From Streptomyces canus 299MFChir4.1 (GTDB taxonomy: Bacteria; Actinomycetota; Actinomycetes; Streptomycetales; Streptomycetaceae), in assembly GCF_000383615.1 (NCBI RefSeq), contig NZ_KB911611.1:42495-106494 (forward strand): a stretch of 64,000 nucleotides of DNA. The letters run 5' to 3'. Within the stretch, counting starts at the first letter, position 1. Every line of letters begins with the position of its first letter. A program made the position numbers and the translations under genes. Below are positions 53,731 to 62,795 of this stretch, one piece after another. The notes beneath the pieces are model-generated. The model saw only the letters and a list, made by a program, of their open reading frames with translations, was not told the origin of the DNA and did no database searches.

Positions 53731-54930
53731 GTGCCCACAGGACTTCCCGTCCCCGCTCAAGCCCCTCCGCGGGAGGAGGGCAAGCTTCCCCTGACCGCGC
53801 TCCTCGTGATGGCTTGCACCGGTTTCCTCGTCATCACGACGGAGACGCTGCCCGCCGGGCTGCTCCCTCAACTGGCCGTGGGGCTGGGCGTGTCCGAGGG
53901 CAGTGCGGGACAGTTGGTGAGCGCGTACGCGATCGGTACGGTGCTCGCGGCCATACCCGCGATCACGGTGACCCGCAAGGTCCGCCGACATCCACTGCTT
54001 CTGATGGGTCTGTTCGGGTTCCTGGCGGCGAACGCCGTCACCGCTCTGGCTCCCTCACTCGCGGTCGCCCTGGTCGGCCGGTTCATCGCGGGCGCCTTCT
54101 CCGGCCTGCTCTGGGGCATGCTCGCCGGTTACGCCCGCCGCATAGCCGCGCCCCGGCATGCCGGGCGGGCGCTGGCCATCGCCATGACCGGGACGCCGGT
54201 GGCGCTGTCCGTCGGAACACCGCTGGGAACCTGGCTCGGCAGCGTGCTCGGCTGGCGGTGGTCCTTCGCCGTGATGTCCCTGCTGGCCGCGCTCATCATG
54301 ACCGCCGCGCGCGGCCTCGTCCCCGACGTCCCGGGGCAACCGGCGCAGACACAGCTACCGTTGACGGGCGTGGCGCGGCTTCCCGGCGTACGGACCATCC
54401 TGGCGGTCGTCTTCATCTGGATGCTCGCTCACAATCTCCTCTACACCTACATCGCCCCGTATCTGCGCGAGGCAGAGATCGCCCTCCGCCCGGACCTGGC
54501 CCTGATCGTCTTCGGTGTCGCCGCTCTGGTCGGCATCTGGATCACCGGCCAGTTCATCGACCGCGCGCTGCGCATTCTCACGATGACGAGCGTGGCGCTC
54601 TTCGCCGTCACCGGGGCGGTGCTCCTGCTCGCCCAGGGCTCACTCGCCGTCGCACTCGTCGCTCTCGTCGTGTGGGGCGTCGCATTCGGCGGAGCGGCGA
54701 CACACCTGCAGACAGCCATGGGCGAGGCAACGGGCGAGAACGCCGACGTGGGTAACTCGCTGCTCACCACGTCCTTCAACCTCGCGATCTTCGGCGGCGG
54801 CGCTCTCGGCGCCGTCGTGGTCGACGGGATCGGGGCCCGAATGCTTCCCACAGGGGTGACAGCGCTGGCGCTCGTCGCCCTCGCACTCGTCGGCTGGGGC
54901 CGTCGGACGGCGTTTCCCCAGGGACGGTAG
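53731..54930 (+). CDS. MFS efflux transporter (DHA1 type)
   Basis: A 399-residue major facilitator of the drug:H+ antiporter-1 class. The first helix reads LLVMACTGFLVITTETLPAG and is followed by LLPQLAVGLGVSEGSAGQLV, typical of the AraJ/YdhP-like group. About 12 membrane segments follow, with WGMLAGYARRIAAPRHAGRA after the fourth. GTG 53731 follows GAGGAGAC; an earlier GTG at 53713 overlaps that ribosome site and is less likely. It is divergent from the epoxide-hydrolase-like gene and shares the symmetric promoter, so the pair forms an inducible detoxification/export unit. Confidence 0.9.
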   Translation: MPTGLPVPAQAPPREEGKLPLTALLVMACTGFLVITTETLPAGLLPQLAVGLGVSEGSAGQLVSAYAIGTVLAAIPAITVTRKVRRHPLLLMGLFGFLAANAVTALAPSLAVALVGRFIAGAFSGLLWGMLAGYARRIAAPRHAGRALAIAMTGTPVALSVGTPLGTWLGSVLGWRWSFAVMSLLAALIMTAARGLVPDVPGQPAQTQLPLTGVARLPGVRTILAVVFIWMLAHNLLYTYIAPYLREAEIALRPDLALIVFGVAALVGIWITGQFIDRALRILTMTSVALFAVTGAVLLLAQGSLAVALVALVVWGVAFGGAATHLQTAMGEATGENADVGNSLLTTSFNLAIFGGGALGAVVVDGIGARMLPTGVTALALVALALVGWGRRTAFPQGR

Positions 54931-55298
54931 AGGGCTTCCGGCGGTTCACCTGCGCTGGCCGGGCCGCCCCATGGCCCGACGTCATGGCGGGTCCAGGGCG
55001 CGCTTCGCGCTGTTCCCCGGCTACGGCGACCCTACCGTGACCCCATTCAAATGCCGTATATTTGCGTCGGTTCGACCAGGCGAGGGAAACCGGCGGAGCA
55101 GACAGCGACAGCGGCAAGATCTCCCACCGCCCGTCCGGCACCAGCCGCTCAACTAAACCGTGCCGACCAGGGACTTTACATCGGCCGGGGGTGCGGGGTC
55201 GTTGCCCACGCCGACCTGAAGGCTTCCCACACCATCGCCACCCGTGGCGAGAGGGTGTGGAACACCGGGCGTGAGTCACGCCTCCCTGGCGGGGCAGG
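54931..55298. other. Intergenic region between convergent genes
   Basis: About 370 bases between the MFS gene and the glycosidase-like gene. No gene with family similarity and no clear terminator hairpin was found. Confidence 0.4.
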
Positions 55299-56333
55299 TC
55301 AGGGATTGAGATAGGGATCCTGTGCCATGCGTTGGTACGACGTGAGAGACAGGGGTGAGGAGTTGATCTGCCAGTGACGTTCCTTGTCTACGTCGAACCA
55401 CACGAGGGCTTTGATCAGGGGAAACTTGGTCATCAGTGTCGGGATGACGTCGTTGATCCATGACGCCTTGCTGCCCCCCGTCTCGTCGGAGGCCGTCTCT
55501 GCGATGATGATGGGTTTGCCCTTGGTGGCCAGCTTGGCGTAGATGTCGGCGAAAAGATCGTCGAAGCTCTGCCACTGGAAGTCCGGATCGGACGTGCCCC
55601 AGTTGTATCCGTCGACGCCGGTCCAGTCGACGTAGTGATCGCCGGGGTAATAGGCCAGCGCCGACGGAGCGTCGGGACTGTCGGTGACATTCGGGCACCA
55701 TGCCCAGACCACGTTCGTCGCGCCTCGCTGCACGAAGATGTCATGAATGTGGCGGTAGGCGGCGATGTACTTCTTCGCGTCGTGTCCGCCCCAGCCTTCC
55801 TCCTCGTTCATCTCGGCCGCGAAGTCGAGGAAGAACGGCTTGCCCAGTGCCTTGGCGCCGTCCGCGCGCTGCCGGATCGTCGCGTCCAGGTCGCCGTTGA
55901 CGATGTCGTCGAAGTCGGCGCCGAACGGCTCCCAGTTGACCAGCGGAATACGCCCGTCGGCGAAGTCCGCGCGGGTGGTCGGGGAACCTGCCCAGTCGTC
56001 CAGCCAGCTGTAGTAGGTGAGATGCACCGCCGGTTTGCGTCCGATGCGGGCGTCCGTCTGGGCGATCGAACCCGCACCGTAGTAGTGACCGAGAAGCGCT
56101 CCGTGCGCAGGCACGAGAGGAGCTTCTTGAGCCGTCGATGGACTTGGCGTCGGGGCAGGGGCCTGCAGCGGGGCGCGCGCGTCAGGTTCTGGGCCGGCAC
56201 ACGCGCCGGCGAGTGCAGTGACTGTCACGAGCAGTACCAGCGCGGCGGCAGTCCTGACGAAGCGTCTGCTCGGCGCGCTGCGCAGTGGTGGCTGGGAGGC
56301 GGCGGCATACATGGGCCTGAAGTGTCTGTTCAC
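55299..56333 (-). CDS. Secreted lipoprotein glycoside hydrolase, GH26-like
   Basis: A protein of about 344 residues with a signal peptide (AAALVLLVTVTALAGACAGP) ending in a lipobox-like LAGAC. The catalytic region has PFFLDFAAEMNEEEGWGGHD, in which the E of AAEMN is the probable acid/base, VVWAWCPNVTDSPD, VDWTGVDGYNWG and KPIIIAETASDE with the probable nucleophile Glu. This matches the GH26 (beta-mannanase-like) fold. It would cut a beta-linked polysaccharide at the cell surface. The start is uncertain: GTG 56333, ATG 56312 or an upstream start at 56372. Confidence 0.75.
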   Translation of the reverse strand: MNRHFRPMYAAASQPPLRSAPSRRFVRTAAALVLLVTVTALAGACAGPEPDARAPLQAPAPTPSPSTAQEAPLVPAHGALLGHYYGAGSIAQTDARIGRKPAVHLTYYSWLDDWAGSPTTRADFADGRIPLVNWEPFGADFDDIVNGDLDATIRQRADGAKALGKPFFLDFAAEMNEEEGWGGHDAKKYIAAYRHIHDIFVQRGATNVVWAWCPNVTDSPDAPSALAYYPGDHYVDWTGVDGYNWGTSDPDFQWQSFDDLFADIYAKLATKGKPIIIAETASDETGGSKASWINDVIPTLMTKFPLIKALVWFDVDKERHWQINSSPLSLTSYQRMAQDPYLNP

Positions 56334-56587
56334 GTCTCTACGATGCCGCGGTCTTGATGAGGAGACGATCAAGACGCCGAAACAGTCGAGAAGGGACGTA
56401 CTCGAAGAGTGTGAGTTCCACGAGTGCTCCCCCTGGGCTGATGCGGCGGCGTCGGTGCTTCCGCCGCGCGGTTCGGCAACCCATCACACGATGGCGAGCC
56501 CAATGCCGGTGCCGCCCCGGGCCGCCGGTCACTCGGTAACCGAGGATTTTCTCTCTCCTGGGTGGGGATGCCCGGCCCGCGGTCGGC

Positions 56588-57080
56588 GTGAGCGACCCCG
56601 ATGACGAGACCGCCCGCTACCGCTACGGCAAGGCCGGCAACCGGCTGGGCATCGACCGGTATGCCTCCAACACGCTGTTGGTGCAGTCCGTGGTACCGGG
56701 CAGGGCCAAGGCGAGTGCCAGGGTCACCCTGGCCGGCCCCGACAATGCCGTGACCTTCGGCGGCAAGGCCGCCACCGTCACCTCCGCCTTGGCCACCCGC
56801 CTCGTGGTGACCGTGCCCGCGGATGCGGTGAGCGGGAAGGTGGCCGCGACCGTGGCCGGGAAGAGCGTGAGGCCACCGACTCGTTCTCGGTGGCCCCCTC
56901 CGGCCCCACCATCTCGAAGAGAGAACCGGCCTCCGGTGTGACCGGCGTCCAAGTCGCCCTCACCGGCATGGGGTTCGCGGCGGCCGCGACCGACAACGTG
57001 CCCTTCAACGGCATTGTCGCCGAGATCAAGGACCGCACGCTCACTCCGCGTCGCCGGCCGTTGGCGAATGCGGTCAGGAC
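56588..57080 (+). pseudogene. Fragment of an IPT/TIG-domain (RHS-like) surface protein
   Basis: GTG 56588 region reads VSDPDDETARYRYGKAGNRL, then SVVPGRAKASARVTLAGPDN, and FGGKAATVTSALATRLVVTV. A frameshift near 56872 then leads to ATDSFSVAPSGPTISKREPA and SGVTGVQVALTGMGFAAAAT. The repeated (P)xSGVTGxQVxLTGxGF pattern is characteristic of IPT/TIG domains. The large remainder expected in RHS-type proteins is missing. Confidence 0.55.
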
Positions 57081-57919
57081 ACCGCCGTGTGCTCAGTGAG
57101 GAAGGCGAGGACGGTGGAGTCGAAGCGCTCCGGTTCCTCCAGGGACGGCAGGTGGCCGGAGTGCTCGAACACCTCCAGGCGGGCCGAGGGCAGCAGCCGG
57201 GCCATCTGCTCGGCCTCCGCCGCCGGGTTGAGAATGTCGTGGCGTCCGCTGATCAGCAGGGTGGGGATCTCAAGGGTGGGCAGGTCGGCCCGGAAGTCGA
57301 ACCCGAGGACGGCTTTGTTGGCGGCCTCGATCTGCTCCGGGCTCAGCGCCAGCCCGAGGCTGTACCGCGAGACGTACCAGTCACGCACCTGGTCGCGGAC
57401 GGACGGCGGGGTCTCCGGCGCGAACAGGCGGGCGCTGAGCCACTGCTGCTGTTGTTCACGGGAGAGTCCCCGCAGCTCGTCGGCGTGTTCAGCGAGCACG
57501 CGGTCCGTGGAGGACGTGCGGCCGTGGGACGTGGCCACCACCAGGATCAACTCGCTTACGCGCTGCGGTACGGCGAGCGCCAGAGCCTGTGCCACGTAGC
57601 TGCCCATCGAGCCGCCCAGCACGGCGGTCCGGGCAAGGCCCAGCTCGTCCAGCAGACCGATCATGTCGTCGACGTGGTCGCGCAGCGAAAAGGCGGCAGG
57701 ACGTGTGCTGCGCCCGTGGCCGCGCAGGTCGGGCGCGATGACCCGGTGGGAGCGGGCCAGTGCCTCGATCTCGCGGCGCTGTGCGGAAGCGTCCACGCCG
57801 ACGCCGTGGAGCATCAGCAGCGGCGCACCCGAGCCGGCTTCCGTGACGTGCAGTTCGATCCCGTTGACGGACCGGACGTATTCAGACAGCTCGGGTGGGG
57901 CGGACGGGTCGGCGGCCAT
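57074..57919 (-). CDS. Alpha/beta hydrolase
   Basis: A 281-residue alpha/beta hydrolase. It has LLMLHGVGVDASAQRREIEA, DLRGHGRSTRPAAFS, nucleophile elbow VLGGSMGSYVAQAL with Ser, Asp in LISGRHDILNP and His in EHSGHLPSLEEP: a complete Ser-Asp-His triad. It resembles 3-oxoadipate-enol-lactonase-like hydrolases; substrate unknown. ATG 57919 follows GAGGTGG. A gap of about 118 bases separates it from the upstream quinone-oxidoreductase-like gene on the same strand; the two may be co-transcribed under the TetR at 59118. Confidence 0.88.
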   Translation of the reverse strand: MAADPSAPPELSEYVRSVNGIELHVTEAGSGAPLLMLHGVGVDASAQRREIEALARSHRVIAPDLRGHGRSTRPAAFSLRDHVDDMIGLLDELGLARTAVLGGSMGSYVAQALALAVPQRVSELILVVATSHGRTSSTDRVLAEHADELRGLSREQQQQWLSARLFAPETPPSVRDQVRDWYVSRYSLGLALSPEQIEAANKAVLGFDFRADLPTLEIPTLLISGRHDILNPAAEAEQMARLLPSARLEVFEHSGHLPSLEEPERFDSTVLAFLTEHTAVS

Positions 57920-58037
57920 GATCGGACCACCTCGCTTTCTGTCGGGCGGATCAGGACAGGGGTGTGGGAGGCCGCCGCTCGCCTGCGGGTGTACCGATGC
58001 GGATGAGGACGGGATCGGGACGCCGGCCGGCCGTCGC

Positions 58038-59006
58038 TCACATGGTGACGACGAGCTTGCCCAGGGTGTGCGTGCGGACCAGGTCGACACATGCCTGCGG
58101 GCCCTGGTCGAGGGTGTAGCGGCCGCTGATGGTCACGGGCAGCCGGCCGTCCACCGCGAGTGCGCCGACCTCGCGCATGCCGCCGAACTCCCCGCCCAGG
58201 TCGAGCAGGAAGCGCAGCTCCACGTCGTCGCGGCCGAGGACCTCCGGCGCGGGCGGCGGGAAGATGATCGTGATCAGGCGACCGCCGGGCCGAAGTGTCC
58301 GGGCGAGTCCGGCCAGCCGGTCATCGGGCAGCGTCAGGTTCAACGCGACGTCGAGGTCCGCGGGGTACTCGCTGGCCGCGTAGCCGATGACCTCGCTCGC
58401 CCCCAGCTCGCGCAGGACGTCAGCGTCCGCAGGGGTGCCCGTGGCGATCACGCGCGCCCCGGCGGCGGCGAGCAGCGGGACCACGGCGGTGCCGACGCCA
58501 CCGGTCGCGCCGACGACGAGGACGCTCTCGCCCTCCTTCACCTCGGCCGATCCGATCACTGACAGCGCGGTCAGGCCCGCGGTCGCCACGGCGGCGGCGT
58601 CCGGCGCGGACAGGCCCGCCGGGCGGTGCGCGATCAGCGGAGTGTCTGCCTCGAAGACCGCGTACTCGGCGAGCGAGCCCGTGCTCAGCGAGGGACGGGA
58701 CGGGTCGGCCACCGCGCGCAGGGCGCGGGGAACGGCCTCGCCGAAGATCTCGTCACCCACCTGGAAGGCGGTGACGCCGGGACCGACCTCGCTCACCGTC
58801 CCGGCGAAGTCGTTGCCCGGTATGTGCGGGAACGGCAGGTCCACGAGCGCGCGGTACTCACCGCCGGGCAGCCGCATGTCGGTCGGGTTGAGCGAGGCGG
58901 CGGCGATCCGGACCTGGATCTGACCGGGCCCAGGTCGGGGTACCGGTACCTCCTGCACCGTGAACTCCTCGGGCGGTCCGTATGCGTGCGCGACGACGGC
59001 CTTCAT
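58038..59006 (-). CDS. Zinc-independent quinone-oxidoreductase-type MDR enzyme
   Basis: A 322-residue medium-chain reductase. N-terminal part MKAVVAHAYGPPEEFTVQEV, PGNDFAGTVSEVGPGVTAFQ, NADPH-binding VLVVGATGGVGTAVVPLLAA. The zinc-binding Cys/His set of alcohol dehydrogenases is missing, as in NADPH:quinone oxidoreductases and enone reductases. It probably reduces quinones or activated alkenes. The ATG at 59006 is 111 bases from a divergent TetR gene with a palindrome between, so repression by that TetR is likely. Confidence 0.9.
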   Translation of the reverse strand: MKAVVAHAYGPPEEFTVQEVPVPRPGPGQIQVRIAAASLNPTDMRLPGGEYRALVDLPFPHIPGNDFAGTVSEVGPGVTAFQVGDEIFGEAVPRALRAVADPSRPSLSTGSLAEYAVFEADTPLIAHRPAGLSAPDAAAVATAGLTALSVIGSAEVKEGESVLVVGATGGVGTAVVPLLAAAGARVIATGTPADADVLRELGASEVIGYAASEYPADLDVALNLTLPDDRLAGLARTLRPGGRLITIIFPPPAPEVLGRDDVELRFLLDLGGEFGGMREVGALAVDGRLPVTISGRYTLDQGPQACVDLVRTHTLGKLVVTM

Positions 59007-59052
59007 GGATAGCGCTCCCTACGTGGGTCTCATGCACAGTAACCTGACCATG

Positions 59053-59074
59053 CGGTCCGGTTATGAAAGGACCG
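59053..59074. promoter_or_regulatory. Candidate TetR operator
   Basis: CGGTCC-N10-GGACCG, a perfect 6-bp-arm inverted repeat in the 111-base divergent region between the MDR reductase and tetR genes. Confidence 0.45.
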
Positions 59075-59117
59075 TAACCCTAAACGGACTGAGCGGTCAA
59101 CTTGCTAGTCTCTGCGT

Positions 59118-59717
59118 GTGACCTCGCCCCGACCGCTGCGCGCGGATGCCGCCAGAAACCGGAAGCTGCTGCTCGCCGCCGCGGCGGACGAGTTCGACGT
59201 GCGAGGGCTGGACGTGTCGGTGGCCGACATCGCCCGCCGGGCCGGCGTCGGCAAAGGCACGGTCTTCCGGCATTTCGCGACCAAAGACGACCTCATCGCC
59301 GCGATCGTCCTCGACCGGATCGCCGCGCTCACCGAGACGGGTGGAGAACTGCTCAACGCCCCCGATGCGGGAGCCGCGCTGCTGGAGTTCCTGTCCGTTG
59401 TGGCGCGCGAGATGCAGCACTTCGACCTGGTGTACCTCCAGCGCGCGGCCGAGCTTGTCCCTGAGCTGTCCCGGGCCCAGGAGCGGCTGTTCCGGCACGT
59501 CCATGTGCTGGTCGAGCGCGCGCGTTCGTACGGCGCGGTGCGCGCGGACATCACCGGAGCGGATGTCGTGGCGCTGATGTGCGCGCCGAAGCACGCGGCG
59601 AGTTCCCTGCCGGACGCCCCACCCGACCTCTGGCAGCGCTACCTCGCGATCATCTTCGACGGCCTGCGCCCCGCGGGAGCCCACCCGCTGCCCCAGCCGC
59701 CGCCCTCTTCCCCGTGA
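59118..59717 (+). CDS. TetR-family repressor
   Basis: A 199-residue TetR regulator. HTH segment RNRKLLLAAAADEFDVRGLD, then SVADIARRAGVGKGTVFRHF and ATKDDLIAAIV. The ligand domain contains EMQHFDLVYLQRAAELVPEL. It starts at GTG 59118 and ends in a Pro-rich tail. It closely resembles the 13391-13963 regulator in subfamily (both begin LRADAxRN). Divergent orientation to the MDR reductase gene implies control of that gene and itself. Confidence 0.9.
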   Translation: MTSPRPLRADAARNRKLLLAAAADEFDVRGLDVSVADIARRAGVGKGTVFRHFATKDDLIAAIVLDRIAALTETGGELLNAPDAGAALLEFLSVVAREMQHFDLVYLQRAAELVPELSRAQERLFRHVHVLVERARSYGAVRADITGADVVALMCAPKHAASSLPDAPPDLWQRYLAIIFDGLRPAGAHPLPQPPPSSP

Positions 59718-59744
59718 GGGGGGCGCGGGCGCTCACCGGCGCGT

Positions 59745-60035
59745 TCGGTCAGAGGTCCGCCGGCGAGCGGCGATGGCCTCGGCCACCTGTGCGATAGCGG
59801 TGCGCAGAAAGGTTCCGTACGCGTCCTAGGGGAGGTTCGGGGCGTGCTCCCTGGCCGCGTCGATGTGTTCGGTGGCGGCGTCGAACGACCCCAGCCACGG
59901 TAGTTGTCCGCAGGATTCAGGTGCAGAGACGGGTAGAACCCCACGATGTGAAGGCTGGAGTCATCGTCGGGCTTCAACCGACGCGCGCCCGCGAAGGCCA
60001 ACACCGCGCCCGCGACGAGGTTGCCGGAACGGCAA
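59745..60035 (-). pseudogene. Broken conserved hypothetical protein gene
   Basis: One frame reads GAVLAFAGARRLKPDDDSSL and HIVGFYPSLHLNPADNYRGW, and the next frame continues SFDAATEHIDAAREHAPNLP-stop-DAYGTFLRTAIAQVAEAI. Together they form the C-terminal part of a small helical protein common in Streptomyces, whose function I do not know. One frameshift and an amber codon inactivate it. Confidence 0.55.
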
Positions 60036-60727
60036 GTCAGTGCGCCTCGGCCGCTCGGCACGCCTCATGACCGAGGGGCAGCCGCACCGGTCGTACACCG
60101 AGGATGCGCCAGCTGTATACACCGAGGAGGGGTCCATGCCGCTCCAGCGGCTGACCGAGGTGACCACGCCCAAGGTGTGGGTGGGCGACGACGTGTCGTT
60201 CCCCAAGTGCGGCAGAGCGTCGGTCGGCGTTGCGCGCCAGTACTGCGGAGCCGTCGGCAAACGGGTGAACTGCCAGGTCTCGGTCAGCGTCCACGCCGGC
60301 ACCGACACTGCCTCATGCGCGTTGCACTGGCAGTTGTATCTGCCGCGCGAGTGGACGGACCAGCGGGACCGATGCCGCAGGGCGGGAGTCCCCCGATGAT
60401 GTCGCCCACCCGGAGAACTGGCGTCTCGCGCTCAGCCTGCTCGACACGCTCACCGACTGGCAGTTGAAGGCACCCGTCGTGGTCGCCGATGTCGGCTACG
60501 GCGTCAGCACCCCCTTCCGGGTCGGTCTTGAGGAGCGAGGGCTGGCCTATGTTCGCGCCCTGAACGGGAAACAAGTCGCCCACCCAGAGGATGCCGAGCC
60601 GCATCAGCCCGCTTACGGCGGGCCCAGTCCGCCGACGCTGCCCCGCTACCGGACGCCACCGCGAGCCGTCTCTGCCCTCGCGGTCGAGGCCGGCGCCGAC
60701 CGGTTCACCGAGGTGACCTGGCGCCAG

Positions 60728-60815
60728 GGCAACAAGGCAACAAGGCAACAAGGCAACAAGGCAACAAGGCAACAAGGCAACAAGGCAGCAAGGCAGCAAG
60801 GCAGCAAGGCAGCAA
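60728..60815 (+). repeat. Tandem octamer repeat, 11 units
   Basis: Seven copies of GGCAACAA followed by four of GGCAGCAA, 88 bases without interruption, inside the dead IS701 transposase gene. The 8-base unit shifts the reading frame, so it cannot have expanded under coding selection. Not a CRISPR array: no spacers. Confidence 0.95.
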
Positions 60816-60918
60816 GGGCACGATGACCTCACGGTTCGCGGTGCTGACCGCGCGGCCCGCGCGGGCAAGCAGTCCCTGGCTGCGGCGCAGGAGGACCGTG
60901 AGGTCATCGTGCCCTTGC
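60812..60918. repeat. 24-bp perfect inverted repeat with 59-base loop
   Basis: Left arm 60812-60835 (core GGGCACGATGACCTCACGGT) and right arm 60895-60918 (core ACCGTGAGGTCATCGTGCCC) are exact reverse complements. The left arm is native transposase sequence; the right arm replaces expected IS701 sequence, pointing to a template-switch event. Confidence 0.9.
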
Positions 60919-61327
60919 CGGCGGATCGAACACGACTACCGCGGACTCAAAGCACGGCCTCGGCCTGGAACCACTTCGAGGGCCGCACCTGGCGCGGCTG
61001 GCACCACCACGTCACCCTCGTCACTGCCGCCCAGGCATTCCTCACCCTCAGGCGGCTCGACCCAAAAGCCCATACACCGGCCTGCCCCTCTACCAGGGCC
61101 TTGACGTTCTTCAGAACCTGCTGAGGTGCTGGACCGGTGCCTCCACCAGCTGCGGCCGGCCCCTGCCCAGCCCACGAACCCACCGCAGACGATCCAGAAC
61201 CTAGCGAAGCACTACTACCTGTAGTTGTCGCATCTCGCCAGTGACAGGCCGCGCCGGGAAGCGGCAGAGCGGATAGTGCATCTGCTGCGCTGATTCCCGC
61301 GGTTCTGCAGCGGCCGGCTGCCGGTGG

Positions 61328-61636
61328 TCAGCCGACACGGGACGATGCCTTGTGCGCTTGCTCGAGGACCGTTCGCCATGAGGTGACGTTCGGGCGACGA
61401 TTTAGCAGTGCTCTGCGTTCGCGCTCGGTCATGCCGCCCCATACCCCGAACTCGATACGGGTGTCGAGGGCTTCGGCCAGGCACTCCGTACGCACGACAC
61501 ATCCGCCACATACCGCTTTAGCCCGATTCTGTCGGGCACTCTCGGCAAACAGCTCGTCCGGGTCACTGTCCCGGCACGCGGCGTTTTCGATCCAATGAGT
61601 GCTGGCCACAACAGCCTTCTCCTCCACTCTGGTCAA
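61328..61636 (-). CDS. WhiB-family iron-sulfur regulator
   Basis: A 102-residue WhiB-like protein with the four cysteines in NAACRDSDPDELF and AVCGGCVVRTEC (C-x2-C-x5-C), and the IEFGVWGGMTERERRALLNR block. It is a close relative of the 27005-27334 gene, sharing the turn and flanks almost exactly. It is expected to bind a 4Fe-4S cluster and interact with sigma factor. ATG 61636 is preceded by no strong ribosome site, and GTG starts 10-11 codons later are possible. Confidence 0.92.
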   Translation of the reverse strand: MTRVEEKAVVASTHWIENAACRDSDPDELFAESARQNRAKAVCGGCVVRTECLAEALDTRIEFGVWGGMTERERRALLNRRPNVTSWRTVLEQAHKASSRVG

Positions 61637-61909
61637 GAACTGTGCAGCGTGCCGTGGTTCCCTGGCGTTTCGCCGGGACCAGCCGCTGGTCGGCTGTGGG
61701 CACGACTGACCCGCTCGATGAGTTCCTTCCGGCGATCACCGGCAGAATGATGGCGACCTTTTCCGACCGGCTGACCAGGACTGTGCCGCGCGGCGGTCCG
61801 TGGGCTGCTGGGCGATTTCGGAGCGGCGTGCGGCCTTGGTCCGGGTGCAGTGGTGCCGAGGGCTGCACACCGGCACCTTGCTTCCAAGGCGAAACCCCCA
61901 GCAGGTCCA

Positions 61910-61925
61910 AAAGATAGAACGTTCT
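61910..61925. repeat. Second copy of the 16-base palindrome segment
   Basis: AAAGATAGAACGTTCT, identical to 22816-22831. Here the right half of the palindrome is replaced by CCCGTGCAG, about 110 bases before the IS4-type transposase sequence begins. Confidence 0.75.
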
Positions 61926-62034
61926 CCCGTGCAGTGAGCTTGCCCCGGTCTTCTTCCGATGTCAACACCGAACCCCCTGGCTTCACTTGGCCTGCGCCGG
62001 GTCAACCTCGACCCCAGCCGCATCACGAAGATCC

Positions 62035-62413
62035 GAAGTCATCTGGTGAGCGGTTGTCGGACCGGGTCGCGGTCGGGGTGCTGACCCCGGCGTTTCCTCA
62101 GTCGCTTGTGGATGAGGTGCTGGCGGAGACGGGGCGGGTGGAGCAGCGGAACCGGCTGTTGCCGACCCGGCTGGTGGTCTACTTCGTGTTGGCGATGTGC
62201 CTGTTCTCCGGGCAGAGCTATGAGGAGGTCGCGCGGCTGCTGACCGCAGGTCTGCAGGCTGCGCGGCGTAGGCGGACGTCGTGGGTGGTGCCGAGTACGG
62301 CGGCGATCTGGAAAGCCAGGTCCCAGCTGGGGGGGGTGCGCCGCTGCGGCAGCTGTTCGCGAGGGTGTGCCGTCCTGTTGCCGCACCGGACACTCAGGGC
62401 GCCTTCTACGCGG
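62035..62413 (+). pseudogene. IS4-family transposase, N-terminal part
   Basis: Reads LSDRVAVGVLTPAFPQSLVD, EVLAETGRVEQRNRLLPTRL and VVYFVLAMCLFSGQSYEEVA, the conserved N-terminal domain of actinobacterial IS4-type transposases. A G run near 62330 shifts the frame (continuing PLRQLFARVCRPVAAPDTQG), and the gene is cut at 62413 by the inverted repeat of the IS630-type element. Confidence 0.8.
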
Positions 62414-62443
62414 CTGACCGGGAAGGTTCGCCGGGTTGGCGGA

Positions 62444-62764
62444 TCATTCCTGCTCGGAGGCAGCGGCGAGGTGACGGCGACAGAAGTCGGCAGCTGTGAG
62501 ATGGGGCCTGCGCAGCGCAGCGCTGTAAAGCCGCATCTCACGAGCCGCTCGGTCCAGGTGTCGCCAGAAACTGAGGGGCATGTCGAGGTCGTCACCGAGA
62601 TCGACCAAGCAGTCGAAGGCGAGTCCCAGTTCGTTGTGCTCCAGGAACTCCAGCGTCGCTGAGAGATCGATGTCCGGCAGGCGTGTGAGGTGGGCTCGGG
62701 CGGCGTCGAGGTGGTCACGGGTCTGATTCCAACTGCCCTGCAGAGCCTCACGATCATGGGTCAT
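62444..62764 (-). CDS. Small protein carried inside the IS630-type element
   Basis: A 106-residue, mostly helical and acidic protein: MTHDREALQGSWNQTRDHLD, then FLEHNELGLAFDCLVDLGDD and FWRHLDRAAREMRLYSAALR. The HNELGLAFDCLVD pattern loosely recalls MafI-type immunity proteins, but I would not assign it on that alone. It lies 31 bases after the transposase stop and ends 6 bases inside the terminal repeat, so it is a passenger. There is no strong ribosome site, but coding quality is good (long open frame, few rare residues). Confidence 0.6.
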   Translation of the reverse strand: MTHDREALQGSWNQTRDHLDAARAHLTRLPDIDLSATLEFLEHNELGLAFDCLVDLGDDLDMPLSFWRHLDRAAREMRLYSAALRRPHLTAADFCRRHLAAASEQE

Positions 62765-62795
62765 GGCGCCAGTGTCGCCGGTGCCATGAGTGGGA

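Larger units (their letters stand above)
60165..61224 (+). pseudogene. IS701-family transposase relic
   Basis: Reads RASVGVARQYCGAVGKRVNC, QLYLPREWTDQRDRCRRAGV, KAPVVVADVGYGVSTPFRVG and LEERGLAYVRALNGKQVAHP, then HFEGRTWRGWHHHVTLVTAA and LTLRRLDPKAHTP. This is IS701-type DDE sequence in several frames. The gene is wrecked by frameshifts, an octamer expansion, a 24-bp inverted duplication and an internal deletion. It ends at the natural stop near 61224. Confidence 0.8.

Noticed and set aside
59639..60061. Intact gene on the minus strand opposite the TetR end
   Set aside because: The similarity to the hypothetical family is split across two frames with an amber codon, so it is listed as a pseudogene only.
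60728..60815. Possible CRISPR array
   Set aside because: The units are contiguous 8-mers with no spacers and no cas genes are present.
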